Shown: one piece after another, positions 54,702-64,000 of the stretch
Numbering within the stretch: the stretch's first letter is position 1
How the letters are laid out: each line of letters begins with the position of its first letter
DNA from: Phycisphaerales bacterium
GTDB lineage: Bacteria; Planctomycetota; Phycisphaerae; Tepidisphaerales; Tepidisphaeraceae
Direction of reading: 5' to 3'
DNA length: 64,000 bases
Assembly: GCA_020847545.1 (NCBI GenBank)
Contig: JADLBV010000001.1
Location: 1-64,000, forward strand
The notes under the pieces: model-generated
Database searches by the model: none
What the model was told of the DNA's origin: nothing
Seen by the model: the letters and a program-made list of their open reading frames with translations, nothing else
Program-made: the position numbers and the translations under genes

Positions 54702-57029
54702 ATGATTTATCGACCGTTTTTTATCCTCCTGATATCGCTTTTTTGGACCTCCTCCTTCTGCGCGGCGGAAACGAATCGCCCCACCATTGTGGATGACTTT
54801 TCATCCGAATCGGCCCCTCACACCTGGCAGGCCAGGGAACCCTCCTCAACAGTTCAATATCAGCCGGGTGCTGCTCGCCTTGATCTACCCAAATACACCG
54901 GCGGACAGGATGAATCGCGCTGGCCCGGCATGGTGCGCAGCGTCGGCGATCTAAACTTGGGGTTATACAACGGTCTGCTGGTTGATGTGACCAACACCAC
55001 GCATCAAACACAGTCGCTGGTGGCCGATTTTAAGGATGGCCACAGCACGACATCGGCGTTGTGCCCTTCGGTTGCACCAGGCCAGCGCCAGACACTGAAA
55101 ATTGCATTCGATCATGCGGTTACAGGCGCTGTGGATTGGACCGGTATTCAATCCATTGTGTTGTATCAGTCCCGGCCGGCCACACCCCAGACATGGTTGA
55201 TTCACGGCGTCAAACTCTATTGTGATGATCCGAATCAGACCGCCATCGGACAACTTCATGCCCTGCTGGAGACCACTCAATCGATCTATCGACAGGCCCT
55301 CGCCGACAAATTGTTGGAACCGGTGGACCGACAGCACGCCCAACAGACGATTGAGCGCTGGTCAAAGGCGCTGAAGGCTCCGCAATCGCTTGCAGGCCAG
55401 GGCAACACATGCCGCGATGAATTGACCCTTCTGCAATCGCATTTGCGGCAAATGGAGTTGTATAAACAACTCGGCCATCCGCAGGTATTGTGGAGCACCG
55501 ATTTGGGGACTCGATTTGAGCCGGCCGAAGCGTTGCTGCAATTTCAGAAACCGGCCGACAAATTGCATTTTTACGCCGCCAAGGGCCAATATGACGATCG
55601 GATCGTCCGGCTGAGCAATCTTGGTGGCGACACCCAGGACTGGCGCGTGCGGTTCATGTCCGACGATCCTGATGCCGCCACGGCGTTGAGCATTCGTCGA
55701 AATCAGTCCATTGTGGCAGCCGACCGATCGGTGGTTGGTGATGCGCTGACACCATTGGACGCCGCCGGAACCCTGACGCTGGCGCCGGGCGATACGGCCG
55801 AGTTGTGGATTCGACTGGATGCCAAACATCACGATCTGAAAGCAGGCAGCCACTCGGCAAAACTTGTTCTGCAGGACCTGCGGCGGGGTGTGGTTTCCCA
55901 GATCGAACTGCCGCTGGATTTGACCATTCACCGCTTTGACCTGGCGGCGGCGAAACCGATGCATTTGAATGTCTGGTTCGACACGGTTCCATTTCTGAAA
56001 GGACATGAGCAGGCTTCACTGGACAACCTGACGGATTATGGGTGTGACGTCTTTGTGATTCATCCATGGCACCTTCCCTTCCCGAAGTTGACGGCCGAGG
56101 GTGAACCGGCCGCTCCGCTGGACCTGGCAAATTTTGACCGGCTTGTACGCATGTTTCGCGCCTGCAATCCGCGTGCGAAACTCCTCATCGGACTGGGGCT
56201 GGACAGCGACGTGCCGGATTATCAGCAGCTCAAATCCCACCTGGCCCTCTACTCACCACAATGGAACAAAGGCATGCGTTTTTGGGTGGGCCAGTTCATG
56301 GAACGCATGAAGCAACTGGATATTCCACTGTCGGATTACGCCTTTTATGTCAGTGACGAGCCCGACGACGATGAGTTGGATCTGACCCGCGCGGTCGCCA
56401 CAATCGCCCGGTCGATCGACCCGGGGGTGCGGATTTACGTCAACGGAATCAACATTTATTTCGACAAACCCGAATTGAACAAACAATTGATGGATTTGTC
56501 GAACATCTGGCAGCTCGGTGGCGATTATCTGGGCGTTCGCCCGACATTGTTGTCCACATTAAAAAGCGACAAGCAACTTGATTTATGGGTCTATCAATGC
56601 CGCACTGGAACCCGCGGCCGCCAATTGGGTGCGGATGCCTACAATTATTATCGCCTGCTCTCCTGGCAGGCATTGCGCGATGGCATGACCGGTATCGGAT
56701 ACTGGGTGTATTGCTGGAACACCGCCAAGGATCTCTGGGACGGCACCACGGGCGATGGATCGAACCTTGTCTATCCGGATGCGGGCAACGGCGTGCTGGC
56801 ATCCGTTCGCTGGGAACTGGTGCGCACCTCCCTTGATGATGTGAAGTATTACCGGCTCCTGCAACTGGCCTCAGATACAAAATTGTCCATGGATTTGAAG
56901 ACGAAAATCGATGCCCTGCTGGGCGAACGCTTTAATCAGGTGCTCGCGCATCCGCTTGACCCGCGACTGGCCGTACAGTGGCGAATCGACGCTGGCACGG
57001 CACTGGACGCCGTTTCGGGACAACAATGA
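54702..57029 (+). CDS. Secreted GH123/DUF4091-like glycoside hydrolase
   Basis: The 775-residue protein starts at ATG 54702 ([23 protein letters not shown], signal peptide). The N-terminal half is beta-rich with carbohydrate-binding-like and linker regions. The C-terminal half is a barrel similar to GH123/DUF4091: [16 protein letters not shown] near 545-560, where the DE pair matches the catalytic and assisting residues of GH123 beta-N-acetylgalactosaminidases. The late segment [19 protein letters not shown], then [32 protein letters not shown], is characteristic. Substrate is uncertain. It leads the cluster B plus-strand operon. Confidence 0.82.
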   Translation: MIYRPFFILLISLFWTSSFCAAETNRPTIVDDFSSESAPHTWQAREPSSTVQYQPGAARLDLPKYTGGQDESRWPGMVRSVGDLNLGLYNGLLVDVTNTTHQTQSLVADFKDGHSTTSALCPSVAPGQRQTLKIAFDHAVTGAVDWTGIQSIVLYQSRPATPQTWLIHGVKLYCDDPNQTAIGQLHALLETTQSIYRQALADKLLEPVDRQHAQQTIERWSKALKAPQSLAGQGNTCRDELTLLQSHLRQMELYKQLGHPQVLWSTDLGTRFEPAEALLQFQKPADKLHFYAAKGQYDDRIVRLSNLGGDTQDWRVRFMSDDPDAATALSIRRNQSIVAADRSVVGDALTPLDAAGTLTLAPGDTAELWIRLDAKHHDLKAGSHSAKLVLQDLRRGVVSQIELPLDLTIHRFDLAAAKPMHLNVWFDTVPFLKGHEQASLDNLTDYGCDVFVIHPWHLPFPKLTAEGEPAAPLDLANFDRLVRMFRACNPRAKLLIGLGLDSDVPDYQQLKSHLALYSPQWNKGMRFWVGQFMERMKQLDIPLSDYAFYVSDEPDDDELDLTRAVATIARSIDPGVRIYVNGINIYFDKPELNKQLMDLSNIWQLGGDYLGVRPTLLSTLKSDKQLDLWVYQCRTGTRGRQLGADAYNYYRLLSWQALRDGMTGIGYWVYCWNTAKDLWDGTTGDGSNLVYPDAGNGVLASVRWELVRTSLDDVKYYRLLQLASDTKLSMDLKTKIDALLGERFNQVLAHPLDPRLAVQWRIDAGTALDAVSGQQ

Positions 57030-57054
57030 ATTTTCTTGGATCAAGGAGTTGCAG

Positions 57055-57870
57055 ATGACAGTGAAAATCACGATCCATCGCAAAGACCCGGCCGCCTTCA
57101 CCCTCGTTGAACTGCTGGTCGTCATAGGCATTATAGCGCTTCTGATCAGCATCCTGCTCCCGGCGCTCAACCGCGCCCGCGAACAGGCGAGAACGGTCGC
57201 CTGCATGTCCAATTTGCGGCAAATCATGCTCGGATTGGTGATGTACGCACAGGACAATAAGGGATCGCTCCCCTGGTGTTACGGACAGGATTTACAGGCC
57301 AATCGTTATTACGGATGGCCCGGCCTGCTGAGCGCCACGGGTCGCCAATATGTCCGCGACCCAAGGGTGTATATCTGCCCCACACGCGAGAGCATCCAGT
57401 CCACCCAGATACTGGACTACATGCGGCTCGCGCAAATCGAATCGGATGGCCTGTACGACTCCAATCATGGAGATGGCTGGCTATACACCTCGTATGGTGC
57501 CAATCGTTTCGGAGCCATGCCAATCTATTACGATCCCAAACCCCATCCCATCAAAATCGGTCAGACCGGGGCCGACTCGGCCAACTTCCTGATCCTGACC
57601 GAAACCTACGAACCAACGACCGCCAACACCTACCAGATTTATGGACGGTATTGGGTCGCTCCGATGTACCAGAATTATTACGGATACAACCTGGCGCTCT
57701 GGCTGCACGTCGGCAATGTCGTCAACTCCGCCTTTCTCGATGGGCACTGCGCCAGCGTGCCGGCATCGGAATTGAGATGGAATGTGAAGGCCAATACATG
57801 GGATCCCAGCGCCAGCGACTACAACTGGCAGCAGGGGCCTCCCTGGTATCTCAATCGATTTGTACGTTAA
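57055..57870 (+). CDS. Prepilin-like secreted protein (cluster B)
   Basis: ATG 57055 follows an AAGGAG site by eight bases. The 271-residue protein has a prepilin leader: [14 protein letters not shown] followed by [24 protein letters not shown], then [20 protein letters not shown]. The cleavage-site residue is Ala rather than the usual Gly before FTLVE, a difference from the cluster A protein. The C-terminus has [15 protein letters not shown], a close variant of the H-X9-DG motif. It lies 25 bases after the GH123-like gene, mirroring the position of the pseudopilin next to the secreted protein in cluster A. Confidence 0.88.
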   Translation: MTVKITIHRKDPAAFTLVELLVVIGIIALLISILLPALNRAREQARTVACMSNLRQIMLGLVMYAQDNKGSLPWCYGQDLQANRYYGWPGLLSATGRQYVRDPRVYICPTRESIQSTQILDYMRLAQIESDGLYDSNHGDGWLYTSYGANRFGAMPIYYDPKPHPIKIGQTGADSANFLILTETYEPTTANTYQIYGRYWVAPMYQNYYGYNLALWLHVGNVVNSAFLDGHCASVPASELRWNVKANTWDPSASDYNWQQGPPWYLNRFVR

Positions 57871-57874
57871 CCGT

Positions 57875-57891
57875 GATCACATGTTGTGATC
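57875..57891. promoter_or_regulatory. Inverted repeat between pseudopilin and PEP-CTERM genes (cluster B)
   Basis: GATCACA (57875-57881) and TGTGATC (57885-57891) with a three-base spacer. No T-run follows, so a protein-binding site or a weak processing hairpin is more likely than a terminator. Confidence 0.4.
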
Positions 57892-57928
57892 CGTTCGTAG
57901 TTTCAACTCTTTTATGGAGAGGAATCTT

Positions 57929-58738
57929 ATGCGATTCTCACTTCGTCAGTCCGCGGCGTTTTCGGCTTCATTGGCGCTGATGGCTTCGGTTTCATCCGCC
58001 GCCGTCGTCTTCAACCAGAACTTCGACGATACCGGCGTCTTCCCAACCAACGTCGAAATCGGCGCCACGGGAGATGGCGGCACCACCGGCGGCCGCTGGT
58101 CAAGAAATGACTCCACCAGCCCCACGCCCACCCCCAAGGCGGACCCCGCCCCCGCCTATTCGGGTGATCAGGCCATGCTCATCACGCGCAATGGCAGCGG
58201 CGTCACTGGCCTGCTTGGCTATCGCGACGACAGTTCCACCAACATCGCCAGCGGCACCTTTACCTTCCAATACTCCATCTACCGCAACACATCGGATGCC
58301 TCTTTCAGTGCGAATGTCAACGACAACACCAGCACCGCCCAGAACTCATCCCCATTGGGTTTGTACATCGATTCGACCGGCGACCTGAATACGATGTCAT
58401 CGGATAACGTAGGGTATGTACCGCGCGGCGTGAACATCCCACAGGCAACCTGGACGCAAATCAGACAGGTCGTCGACATCGACACCGGCAAATATGATCT
58501 GTTCGCCACCATCGGCGCCGGTTCGGAAACACAAATTCTGAATGATTATCCATTCAAGACATCCGCTTTTGGCGGCGCCGGCAGTGTGGCATTTACACCT
58601 TCGGGTACGGTCGGCAACACCTTTTACGTTGACGATGTGTTCCTGGGCAACCAGCCCGTTCCCGAACCCATGAGCGGTGGAATTCTGCTTGGTGGCGGCC
58701 TGCTTCTCCTGGCCCAGCGTCGACGCACGGACCGATGA
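57929..58738 (+). CDS. PEP-CTERM surface protein (cluster B)
   Basis: ATG 57929 has GGAGAGGA about seven bases upstream. The 269-residue protein has a signal peptide (MRFSLRQSAAFSASLALMASVSSAAV) and a beta-sandwich-like body (VFNQNFDDTGVFPTNVEIGATGDG, FTFQYSIYRNTSDASFSANVNDN, YDLFATIGAGSETQILNDYPF). The tail is PVPEPMSGGILLGGGLLLLAQRRRTDR, a PEP-CTERM signal. It has no sequence resemblance to the cluster A PEP-CTERM protein that I can see outside these signals. It is followed by a hairpin. Confidence 0.88.
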   Translation: MRFSLRQSAAFSASLALMASVSSAAVVFNQNFDDTGVFPTNVEIGATGDGGTTGGRWSRNDSTSPTPTPKADPAPAYSGDQAMLITRNGSGVTGLLGYRDDSSTNIASGTFTFQYSIYRNTSDASFSANVNDNTSTAQNSSPLGLYIDSTGDLNTMSSDNVGYVPRGVNIPQATWTQIRQVVDIDTGKYDLFATIGAGSETQILNDYPFKTSAFGGAGSVAFTPSGTVGNTFYVDDVFLGNQPVPEPMSGGILLGGGLLLLAQRRRTDR

Positions 58739-58780
58739 ATCTGAAGTCAGACTACGCTGACGACGTTGTCCGATTTTCCA

Positions 58781-58826
58781 AGAGACGTCCATCAACCTTA
58801 TTTGATGGACATCTCTGCTTATTGTC
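58781..58826 (+). terminator. Hairpin after the cluster B PEP-CTERM gene
   Basis: AGAGA and GTCCATCAA (from 58781) pair with TTGATGGAC and TCTCT (to 58816), with one mismatch. The tail (GCTTATTGTCTTCT) is only moderately T-rich, so termination may be partial. Confidence 0.6.
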
Positions 58827-58872
58827 TTCTACACTTCTGGTGAGGCTCGGTGATACTGAGCAATAATTATCC

Positions 58873-60408
58873 ATGAACCGACGAATATTTCTGGCCATCG
58901 ACGATCTCTCATTGCCTTTGCGACGAAGCCTGTGCCTGCATTTGACCCGGCCCAACATCCGCACCGAGCCGGTATTGTCCCCGCGACGGAATAACCCGGC
59001 CTCCCCCGACCAACTGGCCGCGTTATTTTATGGCACGGTGTTGCACGAAGGGGGCAAATATCGCATGTGGTATCACGCTGTTGCCAAAGGGATAGATACA
59101 ACACTTCCGCCGAAACTGAAAATCCAACTCAACCCCAAGTCGACCTTGGACATGTCCACCGGCCCCATCTGTTATGCCCAAAGCGACGATGGCATCCACT
59201 GGGAACGTCCAGAGCTTGGACTTTGTCACTATAAGGGCAAGACCAACACCAATGCCCTGTCTCTGGACCTGGCCACCACCATCGGCGCAGCCATCCTGCG
59301 CGACGACCTCGATCCGGATCACCTGCGAAGATACAAAGCCGTCTTCAACTATTACGACTATCAACCCGGATCGACCCCCGCCGAACAATGGGGCGCCATG
59401 CGCACCGCCACCAGCCCCGATGGCCTGAATTGGACCACCGGCGGCCGCGACCCGATCGGCACATTCTTTGAAGCCAACGGCTTTTATCGATTCAACAACC
59501 AATACATCGTGATCGGCCAGAAAACCAGCCCGTTCACGCTCAGCGAAGGCGCGCATCCCAGCGGCCGACAGGCCTATGCGCATCTATCAACCGATTTTAA
59601 TCATTGGGAAGCCGCACAAGCCGATGCTTTCCTATTACCCGAACCGCTCAACCCCGAAGACCGAGGCATTTTCAAACCCTACGACCAGGTTCATGTCGGC
59701 ATTGGCGCGGCCGTCTACGACAACGTGACGGTTGGATTGTATGGCCTTTGGCACAACCTGCCCGACTTTGGCCAGATCGGTTGCGATCTGGGGCTGGTCA
59801 TCTCCAACGATGGCATCCATTACCGCGAACCGGCCAAAGGCATCCCCTTTATCCGCCAGGAAGATTCACCCCTGATCACAACCCACGGCCTGCCCACCAA
59901 GCTGACACAAGGCAACGGCATTCTCAATGTCGGCGACCAGACCCTGATTTATCACGGCCGCTGGACTGAAGGACGAATGGCCGACAAATGCAGCGAATCC
60001 ACCGGTTGGGGCTTCCACCCTGAATTTCTGGATGATTACTTTTCTGAAATCGCCCTGGCCAGCATCGACCGTGACCGCTGGGGCGCAATGGCTCTATATC
60101 CCGATCAATCCGAGGGTTATGTCTGGTCCATGCCGATTCGACTGCCCGACAATCCGCGCGATTTTAAGGTGACTCTCAACGCCACCGGCGTCGCCGGTTT
60201 AAGCGTTGATCTGGCCGGAGAAGATTTCCAGCCAATCGCGCAATTTCAGGGTGGCCGTTGCTCCGGCGGCGATTCGCTGGACGCCGAGGTGCGATGGGAT
60301 GGTCCAATCTCAATGATTGCCGGCCACACCATTCGCCTGCGCATTCGATTTTCTCGAACCAACTCTACCGATCCGCGACTCTACGCCATCAACCTGATCG
60401 GAGTCTGA
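58873..60408 (+). CDS. GH32/GH43-like beta-propeller glycosidase relative
   Basis: The 511-residue protein has the five-bladed propeller pattern of GH32/43-type enzymes: LFYGTVLHEGGKYRMWYHAV, PICYAQSDDGIHWERPELGL, AMRTATSPDGLNWTTGG, NGFYRFNNQYIVIGQK and CDLGLVISNDGIHYREPAKG. A C-terminal beta-sandwich follows (about 420-511). No signal peptide is apparent. The catalytic residues cannot be fixed by eye, so activity is uncertain; several planctomycete relatives carry the same architecture. It closes cluster B and abuts the convergent small membrane protein gene. Confidence 0.75.
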   Translation: MNRRIFLAIDDLSLPLRRSLCLHLTRPNIRTEPVLSPRRNNPASPDQLAALFYGTVLHEGGKYRMWYHAVAKGIDTTLPPKLKIQLNPKSTLDMSTGPICYAQSDDGIHWERPELGLCHYKGKTNTNALSLDLATTIGAAILRDDLDPDHLRRYKAVFNYYDYQPGSTPAEQWGAMRTATSPDGLNWTTGGRDPIGTFFEANGFYRFNNQYIVIGQKTSPFTLSEGAHPSGRQAYAHLSTDFNHWEAAQADAFLLPEPLNPEDRGIFKPYDQVHVGIGAAVYDNVTVGLYGLWHNLPDFGQIGCDLGLVISNDGIHYREPAKGIPFIRQEDSPLITTHGLPTKLTQGNGILNVGDQTLIYHGRWTEGRMADKCSESTGWGFHPEFLDDYFSEIALASIDRDRWGAMALYPDQSEGYVWSMPIRLPDNPRDFKVTLNATGVAGLSVDLAGEDFQPIAQFQGGRCSGGDSLDAEVRWDGPISMIAGHTIRLRIRFSRTNSTDPRLYAINLIGV

Positions 60409-60600
60409 TTACGGCCGATGGCGCTGGCGGATGCCCAAGGCCCCCACCACCAGCGCACAGACCGCGCCGGCCAGATACAGCCCCACCCGCCACGCGGGGA
60501 CGCCGATCATTCGGCCGCTGAGAATCTTGTACGACTCCCACAGCAGCACCGCGCCGATGATGATGAACGAATACGCCAATCGGCCCAGCCAGCGCTGCAT
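60409..60600 (-). CDS. Small two-helix membrane protein
   Basis: The 63-residue protein has two hydrophobic segments (LAYSFIIIGAVLLWESYKIL and VGLYLAGAVCALVVGALGI) joined by a short loop, with a basic N-terminus (MQRWLGR) and C-terminus (RQRHRP). I recognise no family. It follows the CYTH gene by five bases and converges with the propeller gene with no gap. The short overlap-free spacing supports it being real. Confidence 0.6.
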   Translation of the reverse strand: MQRWLGRLAYSFIIIGAVLLWESYKILSGRMIGVPAWRVGLYLAGAVCALVVGALGIRQRHRP

Positions 60601-60605
60601 GAAAC

Positions 60606-61199
60606 TTACCCCTCTGTTGCGGATGGATCGGTAGCGGGGAAAACAATCTCCCGTTGCGGCAGGTTATTTTCCTGCAAATGGCTCATCAGCAGGCCGATGT
60701 AACTGGCCCGCACCAGCGGCCGGTCGGCCAGTTGCAGCCGCGAACGAACCTCCAGCACCGCCTGTTCCGAAGGGCCTTCAATCTCGACATAGCACCCCAG
60801 ATACGGCATCTCATCCAGCTCGACATGGCAATGGTCCAGTTCCCAACGCTCACGCCTTTTCTCAAACCGCAAAACGGGCGCATATCCCAGTTGTAATAAA
60901 AACTCCACGGCCGAATCGGCCTCGACGACCATCAACTCCTGCTCCTGGCGAGTCTTCAAAGAACCATGCAACCGCGGACCTTTGAATGTCAGAATGTATT
61001 GCTCCCCTTGGCCGGCCAAATCGCGGTTGATCCGCAGACGCAGCCCTTTGTCGGCCGCCAATAGCGAACGATCCTCGGTGTCAAAAAAGGTGTTGGTTTC
61101 CAAAAATCGACCCGCGCATGCCGCACCGACGGCTTGCAGCCGGCCGCGCACGGCCTCCAGATCATTCACCTTCATCTTCGCTTCAATCTCAAGGGGCAT
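60606..61199 (-). CDS. CYTH-domain protein (class IV adenylate cyclase-like)
   Basis: The 197-residue protein begins MPLEIEAKMKV, with the diagnostic ExExK motif (EIEAK, 4-8). It continues with FFDTEDRSLLAADKGLRLRINRD and ILTFKGPR, then RQEQELMV, DHCHVELDEMPYLGCYVEIEGP and the late RASYIGLL. This suits CyaB-like enzymes, which form cAMP or, more often in bacteria, hydrolyse triphosphates. CYTH length is typical (about 180-200). Which reaction it performs cannot be decided from sequence. Confidence 0.9.
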   Translation of the reverse strand: MPLEIEAKMKVNDLEAVRGRLQAVGAACAGRFLETNTFFDTEDRSLLAADKGLRLRINRDLAGQGEQYILTFKGPRLHGSLKTRQEQELMVVEADSAVEFLLQLGYAPVLRFEKRRERWELDHCHVELDEMPYLGCYVEIEGPSEQAVLEVRSRLQLADRPLVRASYIGLLMSHLQENNLPQREIVFPATDPSATEG

Positions 61200-61250
61200 T
61201 GGGCCAGTTATATGGGGATACGGGCGATCCTGTAAAGCAATGGGCGGTCA

Positions 61251-62045
61251 TCAGCACAAATTCGCAAACCGCGCGCGATACGCCGCCGGCGTTGAACCCA
61301 CCTGCGAGAGAAACAACCGATGCAGATGCGGCAACTCCGGATACCCCACCATTTGTGCAACCCGCTTGATCGGCAACATCGTATCCCGCAACAACCGTTG
61401 GGCCTCGCGGGCGCGCAACTGTCGCAGATACCGCGCCGGTGACATCCCCGCCTCCTGATGAAAACGCGAACGAAAATGGCTGGCCGACAACCCCATTCGC
61501 AAAGCCATCTCCTCAACCATGATCGGCCGCGACAAATTCTCCATCAACCATGGCGCCAATGCCGAAAATTCACCCATCTCGCGCGGCTCAACCCGCGGCA
61601 AGCTCCCCTCCAGTTGCGCCAACTCCAGCGCCAGCAACGCCGTGCGCAAATCATGCAGCAACGGAGTCGACCGCGCCGTCGCCAACCCGATGGCGCGCGA
61701 GACATCCGGTTCGGCCGACTGGCAATCCCGCGATTCAAAAATCTCAAAACCCGACGTCTTCCCGCGCCGGCTCAACAACGGCAATGGCAATCGATCACGG
61801 CCGCCAAGCATGAAATGTTGGATGGAAACCCTGCTGACACGGGTGACCGACCGGCCGGTAAAATGCGTTTTCGGGTAAATCAAAACCGCCCGCGGGGCCT
61901 TCAACGTCACATCATGCCGATTCAACAGTTGAATCACGATCTGCCCGCTGTGTACGAACAACAGATCGAAATGCGGCCAAACCTGCGGGCCGACAATCCT
62001 CGTCTCGTCAAACCAACCGTAGTCGTGTCGTAAAAATTCGATCAT
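61251..62045 (-). CDS. AraC-family transcriptional regulator
   Basis: The 264-residue protein has an N-terminal cupin-like sensor domain (PHFDLLFVHSGQIVIQLLN, LKAPRAVLIYPKTHF). A C-terminal double helix-turn-helix follows (SRPIMVEEMALRMGLSASHFRSRFHQEAGMSPARYLRQLRAREAQRLLRDTMLPIKRVAQMVGYPELPHLHRLF). This is the XylS/AraC signature. Sugar or related effectors are typical. It lies alone between the CYTH gene and the zinc-ribbon gene, so its targets are unclear. Confidence 0.93.
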   Translation of the reverse strand: MIEFLRHDYGWFDETRIVGPQVWPHFDLLFVHSGQIVIQLLNRHDVTLKAPRAVLIYPKTHFTGRSVTRVSRVSIQHFMLGGRDRLPLPLLSRRGKTSGFEIFESRDCQSAEPDVSRAIGLATARSTPLLHDLRTALLALELAQLEGSLPRVEPREMGEFSALAPWLMENLSRPIMVEEMALRMGLSASHFRSRFHQEAGMSPARYLRQLRAREAQRLLRDTMLPIKRVAQMVGYPELPHLHRLFLSQVGSTPAAYRARFANLC

Positions 62046-62089
62046 TCATTGTTTTCCCACTCTCCCGGTTGTCGGGATTGGTCGTTGCT

Positions 62090-63022
62090 CTATTCCTCGT
62101 CAACATCCGCATTTTGGGATGAATCCGCCGGCGATAGGGCAGGCGCATTGGATGGATTGCCCGTGCCCGATCCACCTGATCCTCCCGAAGATGAAGCGCC
62201 AAGCGCCGTCATCAACCCCAACAGCAACACCCCGGCCAGGAAATATCCCACCCAGGTGCGGATCAGCCAGATGATTACCGTCAGGATCATCATCTCGCTC
62301 CCATCCAGATCGAAAAAAACCTTGAACAAAATGAAATAGATCCCCAGCATTAAAAACCCCACCAGCATCCCCGCCGCCGGACCCACCCACAGCTCAATCA
62401 ACCCGCCCAATGCCCCCGGCGCGATGGCGATGGCGCAGATTTTCAAAAGCGCCTCTCCCGGCGATCCAAGCGAAATATCCATCAACTTGATCGCGATCAA
62501 ACACCCCAAAAAAATCAGCACCAGATCGATCAGCAGTTTGATCCCGACCACCAGCGTGGCGCCGGCCAGCGAAATCTCATAAAACCGCATGTTGACAAAC
62601 AGCGCCAGCGCCGTGCCGACGACAATCAGGGCAATCGGCAGATAAAAATGCTTGCCGCGCTCCTCCCCCACCGAATCTTCATCCACTGGGCGCGGCCGGG
62701 CAACCGAAGCATATGGAAGAACCGGACTGCCAATCCGCCCGGAAGCCGGTGTTGCCGACATCGTGGCGGCCGGCGCAACCGGCGAGGGCTGATTGGACGC
62801 CGGCGACGGCGCCATCACCGACCCCTGCACCTGCGGTCGGGGCTGTGGTTCATCCACCAGGTCATACAACCCCTCCTCCTCCGGCGGCATCGGCGGCTCG
62901 GCGGGAACCTCCATCACCTGCCCGCATTTGCACTTGGCCTTCTTGCCGGCCAGTTCCGGCTTCCAACGGTACGTCTTGTTGCAACCAACGCACTGAAACT
63001 GAGGGGCTTGTGATTCAGACAC
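62090..63022 (-). CDS. Zinc-ribbon membrane protein of unknown function
   Basis: GTG 63022 is chosen because GGAGGAG sits about six bases upstream; the longer frame to a TTG at 63097 lacks such a site. The 310-residue protein has an N-terminal zinc ribbon (C11-x2-C14 and C31-x-C33, FQCVGCNKTYRW, KAKCKCG), a Pro-rich linker, then at least five hydrophobic helices (for example IALIVVGTALALFVNMRF, LLIDLVLIFLGCLIAIKL, AAGMLVGFLMLGIYFILF). A low-complexity Ser/Gly tail ends it. The layout recurs in planctomycete proteins with a zinc ribbon before a membrane domain. Function is unknown. Confidence 0.78.
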   Translation of the reverse strand: MSESQAPQFQCVGCNKTYRWKPELAGKKAKCKCGQVMEVPAEPPMPPEEEGLYDLVDEPQPRPQVQGSVMAPSPASNQPSPVAPAATMSATPASGRIGSPVLPYASVARPRPVDEDSVGEERGKHFYLPIALIVVGTALALFVNMRFYEISLAGATLVVGIKLLIDLVLIFLGCLIAIKLMDISLGSPGEALLKICAIAIAPGALGGLIELWVGPAAGMLVGFLMLGIYFILFKVFFDLDGSEMMILTVIIWLIRTWVGYFLAGVLLLGLMTALGASSSGGSGGSGTGNPSNAPALSPADSSQNADVDEE

Positions 63023-63107
63023 GATCGGCTCCTCCGAAAGACAAGAGTTGATTTTATCTGATTCCTGCGATTCGTCACGAAAAAATTCGTCGCCCAAAAT
63101 TCATCGC

Positions 63108-63785
63108 TCAATGAACGGCCGGGTCCGCCGTCGATTCAACCAGAATTTTTTGTGCCGCCACCATCCCCAGGGCAATCGTCGTCCTGCCGATGCGCACCGA
63201 AACCGTATCCGCCTGCGGCTCACGCCTTTCCACAACCAACGTAATCCCCGGTGTCAGCCCGCACCGCTCGATGAATTGCAAAAATCCAGGCTCCTGATCG
63301 ATCACCCGCGCCACCCGCAATGCCTCCCCCACCGGCGCATCGGCCAAACTGTTCGCCGGCACATCGCTGACCACCCCTCTGGATGTCGGGATCGGATCTC
63401 CATGCGGATCAACACTGGGATGACCCAAAATATGATCGATGCGCTCCAGTACACGGTCGGAAATGGAGTGCTCCAACTCCTCCGCCTCCTCATGCACCAC
63501 CGACCAGTCCAGATCCAACACCTTGACCAGAAACAACTCCACCAGCCGATGCCGACGCAGCACATGCAGCGCCAATTGCTCACCCCCGGCCGTCAATCGC
63601 ACACCGCCGCGCGGCTCATAACTGACCAGCCCCGAATCGGCCAGCGCCTTGACCATGCTGGTCGCCGTTCCTGGAACCACCCCCATCAGCGCCGCCAGCT
63701 TCCCCATCGCCACCAGATGCTCGGACGACTGCTGCTGCAACAGATAAAGCTGCTTGAGATAATCTTCGACGGTGCTGCTGGCCAT
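63108..63785 (-). CDS. DtxR/MntR-family metal-dependent regulator with FeoA-like domain
   Basis: The 225-residue protein starts at ATG 63785 (MASSTVEDYLKQLYLLQQ). It has the winged helix (MGKLAALMGVVPGTATSMVKALADSGLVSYEPRGGVRLT), the dimerisation/metal-binding domain (HRLVELFLVKVLDLDWSVVHEEAEELEHSISDRVLERID) and a C-terminal FeoA-like SH3 domain (TLVVERREPQADTVSVRIG). Family members sense Mn or Fe and repress transporters. It lies 49 bases after the end of a metal P-type ATPase, so that pump is its likely target. Confidence 0.92.
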   Translation of the reverse strand: MASSTVEDYLKQLYLLQQQSSEHLVAMGKLAALMGVVPGTATSMVKALADSGLVSYEPRGGVRLTAGGEQLALHVLRRHRLVELFLVKVLDLDWSVVHEEAEELEHSISDRVLERIDHILGHPSVDPHGDPIPTSRGVVSDVPANSLADAPVGEALRVARVIDQEPGFLQFIERCGLTPGITLVVERREPQADTVSVRIGRTTIALGMVAAQKILVESTADPAVH

Positions 63786-63834
63786 GGCTTTGCTCAATGG
63801 GGATGTTATGCCCGCCGCCCGCAAATGCAACGCA

Positions 63835-64000
63835 TTACCGAAGGACGGCGACCTTCGGATGATCCGATCCATCGGCAACGCGCTGATCCGACAGCGGTGA
63901 TTTGCGGTTTTCCCCCACATCAAACGCCAGCAACCGCAGCGCATTGAGCACCACCACCACGGTCGATCCCTCATGCAGCAGCACCGCCACCCCCAGCGTC
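63835..64000 (-). CDS. Heavy-metal P-type ATPase, C-terminal end (partial)
   Basis: Reading in from the window end on the minus strand gives LGVAVLLHEGSTVVVVLNALRLLAF, the classical final membrane helix of Zn/Cd/Co/Pb-type P1B ATPases. A 30-residue hydrophilic tail follows, and a stop at 63835-63837. The rest of the gene lies beyond 64000. It is upstream of the DtxR-like regulator and in the same direction. Metal specificity cannot be told from this part. Confidence 0.82.
   Translation of the reverse strand, partial: TLGVAVLLHEGSTVVVVLNALRLLAFDVGENRKSPLSDQRVADGSDHPKVAVLR

Overview
The window looks like chromosomal DNA of a planctomycete, most likely from the class Phycisphaerae. This is inferred from gene content: several secreted PEP-CTERM proteins ending in Arg-rich tails, a Verrucomicrobia/Planctomycetes-type 'small basic protein', secreted prepilin-like proteins with a [17 protein letters not shown]-type N-terminus, many glycoside hydrolase relatives, and GntR-headed regulators with LacI-type sensor domains. 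Housekeeping genes (recJ, ilvN, thiL, tsaE, nuoH, thrS, glpK, guaA, lipB) are scattered singly or in pairs, as is common in this phylum. No phage, transposon, CRISPR array or replication origin is visible.

Layout. 1-5.8 kb: the 3' part of fdhD (broken by an in-frame stop), recJ, convergent ilvN, a GH35-like glycosidase and tRNA-Ser(CGA). 5.8-15.8 kb: a large lipoprotein, then a four-gene Cu(I)/Ag(I) efflux operon (Cys/His-rich leader protein, CusC-, CusB- and CusA-like proteins) on the minus strand. 15.9-21.4 kb: a small DRR-rich protein, a PEP-CTERM metallophosphatase, a lipoprotein, and a dppA-thiL-tsaE run. 21.5-32.4 kb: carbohydrate cluster A (SGNH hydrolase; then, on the minus strand, a regulator, PEP-CTERM protein, pseudopilin, large secreted protein, sialidase-like protein, Gfo/Idh oxidoreductase and GH78). 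32.5-39.9 kb: a HEPN-domain protein, three PEP-CTERM cassettes with shared leader and terminator elements, an orphan receiver-like protein, a sigma-54 activator without a sensor domain, and a small secreted protein. 39.9-51.6 kb: small basic protein, nuoH, thrS, a two-gene unit encoding a GspF-N-like protein and a close MamK-like actin, glpK, two transaldolases, guaA and lipB. 51.6-60.4 kb: carbohydrate cluster B (NagB-like protein, LmbE deacetylase, regulator, then GH123-like protein, pseudopilin, PEP-CTERM protein and beta-propeller glycosidase). 60.4-64 kb: a small membrane protein, CYTH protein, AraC regulator, zinc-ribbon membrane protein, DtxR/MntR regulator and the end of a metal P-type ATPase.

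How the genes work together. Clusters A and B carry the same parts list: GntR/LacI regulator, PEP-CTERM surface protein, pseudopilin, large secreted glycosidase-like protein and a further sugar-active enzyme. They differ in order, which suggests a recurring module for capturing and degrading specific glycans at the cell surface. The three PEP-CTERM cassettes between them share conserved 5' leader hairpins and 3' terminators, and a sigma-54 activator lies next to them. The other strong candidate for new biology is the MamK-like filament gene with its partner, found with no other magnetosome gene in view.
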